This document shows positions 1 through 7,602 of a DNA stretch of 64,000 bases, one piece after another. The notes under the pieces are model-generated. The model was not told the origin of the DNA. It ran no database searches and worked only from the letters and a program-made list of their open reading frames with translations. The stretch comes from Candidatus Cloacimonadota bacterium. GTDB taxonomy: Bacteria; Cloacimonadota; Cloacimonadia; Cloacimonadales; Cloacimonadaceae. Positions within the stretch are counted from its first letter, which is position 1; each line of letters starts with the position of its first letter. The stretch lies in contig JASKKR010000004.1 of NCBI GenBank assembly GCA_030154085.1, positions 36,810-100,809 on the forward strand. Reading direction: 5' to 3'. Made by a program: the position numbers and the translations under genes.

Positions 1-32
1 GGAACACCCAGGTGAATAAATACTTCTTTCAT
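1..32 (-). CDS. possible start of a leftward gene cut by the window edge
   Basis: An ATG on the minus strand at 32-30 opens a frame that reads MKEVFIHLGV and runs off the window. It lies 32 bases after the decarboxylase stop, on the same strand, so it could be the next gene of that transcript. There is no clear Shine-Dalgarno sequence before it, and ten codons are too few to assign a family. Confidence 0.2.
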   Translation of the reverse strand, partial: MKEVFIHLGV

Positions 33-64
33 AAAATTATGTAGGGTAGAGATAGGGAGGTAGA

Positions 65-1255
65 TCACTGCTTAAACTCCTTGTCAAAAATTACAGCGTT
101 GAGTGGGGGAAAACCATTGAAACAGATTGATGAATAGCTCCGGGTATATGCACCTGTGCTGAAAATATAGACTCTGTCACCAATCTGGGTAGATTCTGGC
201 ATATGGTACTTGTAGTTTTCATAGAGAATATCCATACTATCACAGGTAGGACCTGCCAAGATGATCTCATCTGCTAAGCCTTCCCGCTCGAAATAGATAG
301 GAAACTTGATGGATTCATCGATCGTTTCGATCAAGCCTCCAAATTTTCCGATATCCAAAAATACCCATTGATAGATATTATTCTTGGATTTTCGGCTGAT
401 ATTTACTACTTCGGTGATAATAATTCCAGCATCTGCGACCAAAAATCTGCCTGGCTCCAAGATTATTCGTGGGATTTTTTCACCAAAGTCTTCTTCGATA
501 AAGCGCATGATCTCTTGGGCATATTCTCTAATTGTAAAGGTTGGATCCACATAGCTGGCTGGGAAGCCTCCGCCTAAATTGATCATCTCAAGCTCGACAC
601 CATCTTCTGCTACAGCGTCGAAGAGATATTTGCAGCGAGCGATAGCGTCGTCCCACTGTCCAATGTCGCGTTGCTGAGAACCGACATGAAAGGATAGACC
701 ATATGGCTTCAATCCCAGATCTCGAGCTTCCAGGATCAGATAGTAGATTATATCTGCATGAGCGCCAAATTTTCGGGAAAGAGGCCAATCTGCTCCCATA
801 CCTTCTGTTAAAAGCCGAAAGAAGACCTTCGCCTCCGGTGCCGCTTCAGCAATATTTATCAGATCGGTGCTGCTATCTGTGACAAAGAGACGGACTCCTT
901 TTTCGTAAAAATAGGCTATATCACTCTTTTTTTTGATGGTATTGCCCAAGCTTAGTTTCTTTGGATCTGCTCCCAGGCTCAGGAGGAGATCCAGCTCATA
1001 TCGGGATGCAACATCAAAGTGAGATCCTTTGGATATCAAAAGCGAAAGGATTTCGGGCATAGGGTTTGCCTTGACCGCATAATAGATATCCGCTATAGGA
1101 AAGCTTGAACTTAACTCGTCAAACTTATGACGAATGAGGTCTTTATCCATTACCAAAAGTGGGGTTGGCATATCTTTGGTAAATTCTTTTATTTGTGCAA
1201 AGCGAGCGGGATCAATATAACGCTCTAAATTAAAATGGTAGGGTTCTTTGTACAT
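65..1255 (-). CDS. PLP-dependent ornithine/lysine-type decarboxylase (fold III)
   Basis: The 396-residue protein belongs to the alanine-racemase-fold Orn/DAP/Arg decarboxylase 2 family. The PLP lysine is K62 in YAVKANP. HVGS (190-193), GGGFP (228-232) and EPGR (267-270) bind the cofactor phosphate and ring. The second-subunit cysteine motif reads CDSMD (338-342), which resembles ornithine decarboxylase (CDGxD) more than diaminopimelate decarboxylase (CESxD). The likely reaction is decarboxylation of ornithine, perhaps also lysine, to putrescine or cadaverine for polyamine synthesis in the cytosol. It has its own sigma70-type promoter and is divergent from dinB. Substrate choice between ornithine and lysine cannot be settled from sequence alone. 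Confidence 0.9.
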   Translation of the reverse strand: MYKEPYHFNLERYIDPARFAQIKEFTKDMPTPLLVMDKDLIRHKFDELSSSFPIADIYYAVKANPMPEILSLLISKGSHFDVASRYELDLLLSLGADPKKLSLGNTIKKKSDIAYFYEKGVRLFVTDSSTDLINIAEAAPEAKVFFRLLTEGMGADWPLSRKFGAHADIIYYLILEARDLGLKPYGLSFHVGSQQRDIGQWDDAIARCKYLFDAVAEDGVELEMINLGGGFPASYVDPTFTIREYAQEIMRFIEEDFGEKIPRIILEPGRFLVADAGIIITEVVNISRKSKNNIYQWVFLDIGKFGGLIETIDESIKFPIYFEREGLADEIILAGPTCDSMDILYENYKYHMPESTQIGDRVYIFSTGAYTRSYSSICFNGFPPLNAVIFDKEFKQ

Positions 1256-1285
1256 GTCACATCCTCAAGTAAGTTTAGTTTAGTC

Positions 1286-1314
1286 AATATAATCTATTCT
1301 GCTTTTTGTGTCAA
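1286..1314 (-). promoter_or_regulatory. sigma70-type promoter of the decarboxylase gene
   Basis: On the minus strand, TTGACA (1314-1309) is followed after exactly 17 bases by TATATT (1291-1286). Transcription would begin near 1279, about 25 bases before the decarboxylase ATG at 1255. It is the best consensus promoter in the window. Confidence 0.7.
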
Positions 1315-1416
1315 ATGAATATCTGTGCTATATACTAAGCTGATGATTTTATAACTTATGGAAGCTTTCTGTGCTTTATGCTTGACCAAATAAGCATAGT
1401 TTGCAGTGCTTGATTC

Positions 1417-2478
1417 ATGAAGAAGATCATACATGTGGATATGGATGCTTTTTTTGCTGCGATAGAGATTCGGGAAGATCCATCTCTAAAGGGCAAGTGT
1501 GTGATTGTCGGAGGCTCCCCCAAAAGTAGAGGCGTAGTATCCACATGTTCCTATGAAGCAAGAAAATATGGCGTCCACAGTGGCATGTCCTCCTTCCAAG
1601 CGTGGAAACTTTGTCCCCAAGCCGTATTTGTCCACAGCAATTTTCAGCTCTACAAAGAAGTCTCGCAAACGATTAGGGATGTCTTTTATCAGGTCACAGA
1701 CCTAGTAGAACCAGTGAGCTTGGATGAAGCTTATTTGGATGTGACAGAAAACAACTTTGATGAACCTGATGCAGTTAAAATCGCTAAGTGGATCAAAGAG
1801 GAGATTTTCAAAAAAACTTCTCTTACTTGCTCGGCTGGTGTGTCATATAACAAATTTTTGGCAAAGATTGGCTCAGACATGGATAAACCAGATGGGCTCA
1901 CTGTGATCAATCCAGATAATGCTCAGGAAATTCTTTTTGCTTTGCCCATCGGAAAATTCCATGGAATAGGTAAAGTTACTGCTGCCCGTATGAAAAAGAT
2001 GGGTATCAATAATGGTAAAGATCTATATCAGAGAAATCTAAACGAATTGGTACGCGTTTTTGGTAAAGCTGGATTTTTTTATTACCATGTAGTTCGGGGA
2101 GTGGATAATCGCGAAATAATCACATCCTGGGATCCTAAATCAATTAGCTGCGAAAATACTTTCTCCGAGGATATTGGAGATTTTGATGAGCTGCTCGCCA
2201 GATTGCGGAAGCTCGCAGATCGACTGGCGGGCAGAATGGCAACTAAAAGATTAATAGGACAAAATCTGGTACTGAAAATTAAATACGATAATTTTGAGCT
2301 AATCACACGGAGCATGCCTCTGCCAATCATGACAAATGAACGAGAAATACTCTACCAAAATGGCGAACAGCTATTTATCTCAAATTGGGATCCAAATAGG
2401 AAAGTGAGGTTACTGGGACTCGGAGTGGGAAAGCTGCATTACGATGACAAGGAAGAACAAATCTTACTTGATTTGTAA
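1417..2478 (+). CDS. dinB: DNA polymerase IV (Y-family translesion polymerase)
   Basis: The 353 residues match the usual DinB length. The catalytic carboxylates are D8/D10 in HVDMDAFF and D103/E104 in SLDEAYLD. The steric-gate and finger region SYEARKYGVHSGM follows at about 45-57. The little-finger domain fills the C-terminal third. The final residues QILLDL (348-353) look like a beta-clamp-binding tail, as in E. coli Pol IV. The enzyme copies past damaged bases at low fidelity. The gene stands alone, divergent from the decarboxylase and convergent with dusB; no LexA-type box was recognised upstream. The Shine-Dalgarno sequence is weak. Confidence 0.95.
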   Translation: MKKIIHVDMDAFFAAIEIREDPSLKGKCVIVGGSPKSRGVVSTCSYEARKYGVHSGMSSFQAWKLCPQAVFVHSNFQLYKEVSQTIRDVFYQVTDLVEPVSLDEAYLDVTENNFDEPDAVKIAKWIKEEIFKKTSLTCSAGVSYNKFLAKIGSDMDKPDGLTVINPDNAQEILFALPIGKFHGIGKVTAARMKKMGINNGKDLYQRNLNELVRVFGKAGFFYYHVVRGVDNREIITSWDPKSISCENTFSEDIGDFDELLARLRKLADRLAGRMATKRLIGQNLVLKIKYDNFELITRSMPLPIMTNEREILYQNGEQLFISNWDPNRKVRLLGLGVGKLHYDDKEEQILLDL

Positions 2479-2577
2479 GACTCAGGAAAGTAAACAAAGA
2501 TTAATATGTGAATCTTTCAATATGCTCTCAAATTTATCGATAATGCTGTTCTAAATGCTTGCAAAAGAAGGGTTCTT

Positions 2578-2654
2578 GATGCCTCCCCCGTTTCTCTCCC
2601 ATTTGAGAAGTGAGCAAGAAACGAGAAAATAAGGAGTTACAGCCTTGTGAAGTA
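2578..2654 (+). repeat. 77-bp palindromic intergenic repeat, copy 1
   Basis: This is copy 1 of four (others at 19777, 39228 and 48408). It begins GATGCCTCCCCC, contains the arms CGTTTCTCTCCCA and TGAGCAAGAAACG around a 9-base loop, and ends with a conserved tail containing AAATAAGGAGTTACAG. This copy has the most mismatched stem of the four. It starts 99 bases after dinB stops, in the same direction as dinB, in the convergent gap before dusB. It has no U-run and so is not a standard terminator. Confidence 0.85.
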
Positions 2655-2696
2655 CATTCTGGAAGAGAATGTCCAATAGTTTTCAAAAGCAAGTGA

Positions 2697-3647
2697 TCAT
2701 GGACAGTTGAGGAAGAAATCTCTGATCATTTCTCTGATTTCATCAGCGCTCTGAGCGTGATTGATCTTTGCCCGTAAATCCTTGCTGCCGGGCATAGATT
2801 TGATATAGTTACAGAGTTGAGAACGCATCTCACGCACCACGACATATTCATCCTTTGTCATCAAGGCATAGTCCAAGTGTTTGAGTGCGACCTCAAGAAT
2901 TTGTGCTTTTGTAATCGGGGAATAGCTTCCCTTTTCAAAGAATTCCTTGATCTGCTTGAATAACCATGGTCTTCCGAGGGCTCCCCTACCGATCATGATT
3001 GCGTCACAGTTTGTTTCTTTGAGCATTTTTTGTGCTTTTTCTGGACTGTCAACATCACCATTTCCGATGAGTGGTATTGAAATGACCTCTTTAAGGATGC
3101 GAATATGCTCCCAATTGCTATGTCCAGAAAACATCTGTTTTTGGAAACGGGGATGCAGGCAAAGGATGTCTGCCCCTGCATCTTGCATCATTAGCCCAAA
3201 ATCACGGTAGTTTTGATTTTGAGCATCCCAACCACTGCGAAATTTAACGGAAAGACGCATAGTGCCAGCTAAAGCCTTTTTTACTTCACGCACAATATCG
3301 GCTGCTTTATGGGGGGTCTTCATAAGTGCCGAGCCCGCACCGCGTTTCACTACCTTTTTGGCGGGGCAGCCCATGTTTATATCCAGAAAATCTGGCTGGA
3401 ATGGGATGAGCGACTCAGCAGCTTTTGCCATCACATAAGGATCCGATCCAAAAATCTGCACCCCATAAGGGCGCTCGTAATCAGAAAAGAGCACGTAGCT
3501 AAGGGTCTTACTATGATTTCGGATCAAGCCATCAGCACTCACCATCTCACTAACGAGGTAGTCAGCTTGCCAATCCTTGCACAGTCTGCGAAAGGCTTGA
3601 TCAGTATATCCAGCCAAGGGTGCTAAATATAGAGGAATCTTAGTCAT
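2697..3647 (-). CDS. dusB: tRNA-dihydrouridine synthase
   Basis: The protein (316 residues) is a flavin-dependent TIM-barrel enzyme that reduces uridines in the tRNA D-loop. LAPLAGYTDQAFRRL opens the barrel. NMGCPAKK carries the catalytic cysteine C94, and RGAGSALM follows. VKFRSGWD, LHPR, IGNGDV and IGRGALGRPW complete the FMN site. The pattern and length fit the DusB branch. The start overlaps the end of the HD-GYP gene by 8 bases, so the two are co-transcribed and probably translationally coupled. Confidence 0.93.
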   Translation of the reverse strand: MTKIPLYLAPLAGYTDQAFRRLCKDWQADYLVSEMVSADGLIRNHSKTLSYVLFSDYERPYGVQIFGSDPYVMAKAAESLIPFQPDFLDINMGCPAKKVVKRGAGSALMKTPHKAADIVREVKKALAGTMRLSVKFRSGWDAQNQNYRDFGLMMQDAGADILCLHPRFQKQMFSGHSNWEHIRILKEVISIPLIGNGDVDSPEKAQKMLKETNCDAIMIGRGALGRPWLFKQIKEFFEKGSYSPITKAQILEVALKHLDYALMTKDEYVVVREMRSQLCNYIKSMPGSKDLRAKINHAQSADEIREMIRDFFLNCP

Positions 3648-5325
3648 AGTGATAAATGCTCTTGATCTCCATGATGTCAGGATGGTCGATTTGTGCTGGT
3701 TTCATAAATTGATGAGCATAAGTCAAATATAAACCACTATCCATGAAGAAATCAACCAGATTCCCGTCAAGATGTCCAGATTTAACCATATTTGCCATTA
3801 TATGCAGAGATTCTGAGAGACTTTGCGGGCTTTTGTAGGGGCGATCGGAAGATGTGAGGGCTTCAAAAATATCCGCTATCGCAATTATTCGTGATTGCAG
3901 AGGAAGATCATGTTCATTCAATCCTCTGGGATAACCTTTCCCGTCGAGAGCTTCATGGTGAGTAGCGGCATAATATGGCACGTTCTTGTATTTTTTGGGG
4001 AAGCTGAGTTGAGAAAGCATTTCCCAGGTGATCGAAGCATGATCTCGCATAGTCTTAATTTCTTCAGGATTTAGAGTTCCTTTGCGAATACTGAGATTTT
4101 GGACGTCGGAATCATCTATGATATAGTAATCCATATCATTATAGTGGACATTGATCGAAGCGATTTCATGAATTCTGGCTATATCTTCATCGCTAACACA
4201 TTCTGTCCCGATATTTAAAGCTTGTATGAAGGAAGCAGATTGATCCAGGTAGACGAAAGGCTGCTCTTGCATCGGGGAGGGGAAATGCTTTTGGCAAAAC
4301 TCATTGAATCCATCTTTGCCCAATTTTTGTTTGATATAGAGGAGAAATGTTTTCACAGTTGTGATGCGTTGCATGATGATCTCAATTCCATCTATAGTAC
4401 GTTCTAGTTTTGTGCTTTTGTCCATGACAAATTCGGGAGTAATAATCTTGCCCACATCGTGCATCCACCCAGCCATCGAAATTTCTTTGAGTTCATCTTC
4501 AGAAAATTGCACGTCAGCAAAGACACCTTCTGATTCCTGATTGATGCGTTCTGTCATCATTTCCGTCAATCTAGCCACTCTGGTTATATGAGCTGAACTA
4601 TATTTGCTTTTGCGTTCTATCGCTCCCGCAATGGAGCGCATAAATTCCAGTAAAAGTTCTTCCAGATTACTGATCAATCGTCGGTTTGAGAGAGCGATAG
4701 CTGCTTGCGAAGCAAGAGATGAAAGCATAGCTTTGTGTTCCGGGTTAAAGCTGGTGACCTGCCCGTCTTCATCGAGAGGATTGATAAATTGGATCACACC
4801 CAAGACAGTATCTTCATGATCTTTTAGGGGAATGGTGAGCATTGCCTTACAACGATAATTTGTGCTTTTGTCAAAGTTTATGGTGCCACTGATATCATAA
4901 CCTTTAGCTTGATATACATCATCAAAAAACAAACTATGTTTTGTGTGGTAAACAGCAGAAACAATATGGGACAGTTTTGGCTTGCCATCTTCTTCATAAA
5001 GAGGGATCGGCGGCCAATCAACTTTCCCGTGTGAACCGCCCTGGCGCATGTTTAGGGTGGCATTAAAGATTATTTCAAATTCCAAAGCGGTGGCATCTTC
5101 ATTAACTTTGTAAATTGTGGCACCGTCGGATTTGGTAAAGGCAATTCCCTCCTCTAGGATCATATCAAAGATCTTGTCCAGATCCTTTTCGCTAGAGAGG
5201 GATTCTCCGATCTTGGTGAGCTGCTGAATATGTTTGAGCTGGTCTTCAGCCATCATAGAAATCATGTTGATCACTTCATTGAGAGTTCGATTTACTCGGA
5301 GATTGTGGCTAAATTCATATTGCAT
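3640..5325 (-). CDS. GAF domain plus HD-GYP phosphodiesterase
   Basis: The 561 residues have a GAF sensor domain at about 35-215 and an HD-GYP domain at about 222-535. The metal-binding residues are visible: H246, HD (289-290) followed by VGK, H429, HHE (456-458) and the signature DGKGYP (461-466), then D485 in IADIFEAL. The family cleaves cyclic di-GMP or related dinucleotides. About 135 residues separate HDVGK from the H429 helix, longer than in compact HD-GYP domains, and part of this segment (about 310-375) resembles no domain I know. No membrane segment was seen, so it is probably a cytosolic, ligand-controlled enzyme. It lies 9 bases after trmB and overlaps dusB. The GAF ligand is unknown. 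Confidence 0.88.
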   Translation of the reverse strand: MQYEFSHNLRVNRTLNEVINMISMMAEDQLKHIQQLTKIGESLSSEKDLDKIFDMILEEGIAFTKSDGATIYKVNEDATALEFEIIFNATLNMRQGGSHGKVDWPPIPLYEEDGKPKLSHIVSAVYHTKHSLFFDDVYQAKGYDISGTINFDKSTNYRCKAMLTIPLKDHEDTVLGVIQFINPLDEDGQVTSFNPEHKAMLSSLASQAAIALSNRRLISNLEELLLEFMRSIAGAIERKSKYSSAHITRVARLTEMMTERINQESEGVFADVQFSEDELKEISMAGWMHDVGKIITPEFVMDKSTKLERTIDGIEIIMQRITTVKTFLLYIKQKLGKDGFNEFCQKHFPSPMQEQPFVYLDQSASFIQALNIGTECVSDEDIARIHEIASINVHYNDMDYYIIDDSDVQNLSIRKGTLNPEEIKTMRDHASITWEMLSQLSFPKKYKNVPYYAATHHEALDGKGYPRGLNEHDLPLQSRIIAIADIFEALTSSDRPYKSPQSLSESLHIMANMVKSGHLDGNLVDFFMDSGLYLTYAHQFMKPAQIDHPDIMEIKSIYHYD

Positions 5326-5334
5326 ATCAGCACC

Positions 5335-5940
5335 TTAGATTCGTTCAAAGAGCATGAAATGTGGATTAAAACCCTGGCGTTTTTGGACTTCTTCAAACCA
5401 TGTGACAATGTGCTCATCTAAGTTTGGATGCATCTGGATAGGATCATCCTGCAGAGAAGTAAAGTTGGAATTTTGCAAGAACTCTTCAAGAATCCAATTT
5501 GCATATTCTTCATGATCAGTCGAGATTTGTACTTGAGCTCCGTGTTTGAGGACTTCAGCAAGTGCATCCAAAAAGTCCTGTTGGATTAAACGTCTTCGAT
5601 GATGGCGGCGTTTGGGCCAAGGGTCTGGGTGCTGGATAAACACGCCGGATATGCTCGCTTTCGTGAACCATGAAGCTATGCGCGCATCCACAAATCTCTG
5701 AATCAAGCGCACATTTTGGTTTTTTTCAACATTTAACTTGCGCAGACAGTTACGGATCCGCTTTTCGCTCATTTCAAATCCGATAAAATTCCATTCAGGA
5801 TGGCTAATGGGATAGCGGGAGATAAATTCTCCTTTGCCGGATCCAATCTCCAAATAAAGATCATGATTATTATCAAAAATATCATTTAATAGAGCATCTT
5901 CCGCAGGCTCTATAACAAAGAAATCTCTGTCATTGATCAT
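5335..5940 (-). CDS. trmB: tRNA (guanine-N7-)-methyltransferase
   Basis: The 201 residues form a class I SAM methyltransferase. The SAM loop is LEIGSGKGEF, followed by FIGFEMSEKR. The TrmB signature HPDPWPKRRHHRRR supplies the catalytic aspartate and a basic RNA-binding patch. The family methylates G46 in the tRNA variable loop. The start overlaps the end of the preceding membrane-protein gene by 11 bases, and the HD-GYP gene begins 9 bases after the stop, so the genes are packed as one operon. Confidence 0.95.
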   Translation of the reverse strand: MINDRDFFVIEPAEDALLNDIFDNNHDLYLEIGSGKGEFISRYPISHPEWNFIGFEMSEKRIRNCLRKLNVEKNQNVRLIQRFVDARIASWFTKASISGVFIQHPDPWPKRRHHRRRLIQQDFLDALAEVLKHGAQVQISTDHEEYANWILEEFLQNSNFTSLQDDPIQMHPNLDEHIVTWFEEVQKRQGFNPHFMLFERI

Positions 5941-6514
5941 CTTCAGAACTATCTCCTTTGCGAAGTTGGTTGAGCTCTATACGCAAGACCAATAGATCTG
6001 CCAAGGACATTGCAAAACCAATAAATATGTAGAGAATAAGACCATACATTAGGACAGGATTCCAAAAATCATCCGGTAAAGGAATAGAAATCATCGCATA
6101 AATGGCATAAAGATATAATCCAAAACAAATGGCTCCTGCAATCCCCAAGAACAGAGTCCGCAAGCGAATGAGGGACTTGAGATAGAATAGATAGCGGATC
6201 ATGATTACACTCAATAAACCATAAATGAGGTTCAAGAGCAGGAGAGGAAAGATGCTGATCGGAGCGTTTAGAGCATTGTACAGTGGGATAGCAAAGATCA
6301 ATGCTATAAAAGCGGCCACATAATAACTGTATTTACTCATAAGATATCTAATCATCAAGGTCATAATACCCATAAAGATACCTATAAAGATACCAATCTG
6401 CATCAAAGTTACCCCTGTGTGAGAGGGATCTTCCTTTTGCAAGATACCGCTGATTAATGCTCCCAGGATCGGGAAGGACACAATCAAGATGTGTTGAAAC
6501 CTAAATCTGTTCAT
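5930..6514 (-). CDS. small integral membrane protein of unknown function
   Basis: The protein (194 residues) is very hydrophobic, with about five predicted membrane helices: roughly 8-25, 35-58, 65-82, 88-110 and 120-175, the last stretch probably holding two. The C-terminus is charged (RKGDSSEDDQ). No catalytic motif is visible and I do not recognise the family. It is the first gene of the leftward group with trmB, the HD-GYP protein and dusB. Its start lies just inside the divergent promoter region shared with ftsY. Confidence 0.7.
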   Translation of the reverse strand: MNRFRFQHILIVSFPILGALISGILQKEDPSHTGVTLMQIGIFIGIFMGIMTLMIRYLMSKYSYYVAAFIALIFAIPLYNALNAPISIFPLLLLNLIYGLLSVIMIRYLFYLKSLIRLRTLFLGIAGAICFGLYLYAIYAMISIPLPDDFWNPVLMYGLILYIFIGFAMSLADLLVLRIELNQLRKGDSSEDDQ

Positions 6515-6575
6515 TGTTCCTCAATAATATCAAAGTATTTATACAATCTAAAGAGCTGTCTTGGGATAATTTTCA

Positions 6576-6627
6576 TTGACGACATCTCTTATGTTACAAA
6601 CTTATCTCACAGTTACAAGATGTCAAT
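6576..6627. promoter_or_regulatory. divergent promoter region between ftsY and the trmB operon
   Basis: TTGACG (6576-6581) faces right and TTGACA (complement of 6622-6627) faces left, so the gap carries a -35-like box for each direction. The -10 boxes are poor: AACTTA at 17 bases for ftsY and AAGTTT or TAAGTT at 16-17 bases for the leftward operon. The apparent inverted repeat here is largely these two boxes. Confidence 0.35.
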
Positions 6628-6654
6628 GAGAATCACAAGGAAACGGAGTAAGCC

Positions 6655-7602
6655 ATGTTAAGCAAACTAAAAAACCTACGTAACAAACTAAGCAAATCCA
6701 AGTCCGGATTTATAGATAAAATATCCGAAGTAATCAGGGGTCGTGGAGTTGTTGATGAAGAACTTTTTGATGAGATTGAAGAGATAATGATCAAAAACGA
6801 TACTGGTGCAGAAATGGCTGCCCATATCATGGACAAGCTCAGAGAGGAAATTCGAGCCGATAAAATCTCAGATCCCGAAGTGGTGCAGATTTACTTGATG
6901 GACATCTTGCAAAACATTCTTTTCAAAGACGTTGAGGATGAGAAAGACTTCTTTGATATCCCTGACATTAAGCCTTTTGTGATAGTATTTGTGGGTGTGA
7001 ATGGCACTGGCAAAACTACCACTATAGGGAAAGTAGCAAATCGCTTTGCCCAAGCAGGCAAGAAAGTATTGATCGTGGCAGGTGATACTTTTCGAGCAGC
7101 CGCCATCGATCAAGTGGCAATCTGGGCAGAAAGGGCTGGAGTGCAGATCATGCGATCCGAACCTGATCGAGATCCTGCCGCGGTTATCTATGATGGCGTG
7201 GCATCAGCAGTAGCTAAAGCATATGACGTTGTTCTCATCGATACAGCCGGAAGACAACACACCAAAGAACGGCTCATGAAAGAGCTCTCTAAGATAGATC
7301 GCAGCATCAAAAAAGCCTGTCCAGATGCTCCTCATGAGACAATCCTTGTGGTGGATAGCACAACTGGTCAGAATGCGATCTCACAAGCCAAACACTTTGA
7401 CGAAGCTATCAAGCTTACGGGTATTGCATTAACAAAGTTTGATGGCACTGCCAAGGGGGGAATCATCTTTAATTTGAAACAAAATCTGAAGATACCGGTG
7501 CGGCTATTGGGCGTTGGAGAAGGAATCGATGACATAGAAAATTTCGATACGGTACGCTTTGTAAAAGCCTTTTTCGACAGAGGCGAGGATAGCGATAGAT
7601 AG
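6655..7602 (+). CDS. ftsY: signal recognition particle receptor FtsY
   Basis: The 315-residue NG-domain GTPase receives SRP-ribosome complexes at the inner membrane. G1 is GVNGTGKT (114-121), followed by VAGDTFRAAAIDQ, DTAGR (196-200), TKFDGTAKGG and GVGEGIDDIENFD. The acidic A domain of E. coli FtsY is absent, and a short basic N-terminus (KLKNLRNKLSKSKSG) takes its place as the probable lipid-binding helix. The stop codon directly abuts the ATG of the helicase gene. A downstream secDF pair fits a shared role in protein export. Confidence 0.96.
   Translation: MLSKLKNLRNKLSKSKSGFIDKISEVIRGRGVVDEELFDEIEEIMIKNDTGAEMAAHIMDKLREEIRADKISDPEVVQIYLMDILQNILFKDVEDEKDFFDIPDIKPFVIVFVGVNGTGKTTTIGKVANRFAQAGKKVLIVAGDTFRAAAIDQVAIWAERAGVQIMRSEPDRDPAAVIYDGVASAVAKAYDVVLIDTAGRQHTKERLMKELSKIDRSIKKACPDAPHETILVVDSTTGQNAISQAKHFDEAIKLTGIALTKFDGTAKGGIIFNLKQNLKIPVRLLGVGEGIDDIENFDTVRFVKAFFDRGEDSDR

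Noticed and set aside
2578..2654. Ordinary intrinsic terminator at the 77-bp repeats
   Set aside because: The hairpin is not followed by a U-run on either strand, and a long conserved tail extends beyond it.
6574..6628. Inverted repeat as a repressor operator upstream of ftsY
   Set aside because: The symmetry is mostly explained by two facing -35 boxes of divergent promoters; the arms differ by a three-base insertion.
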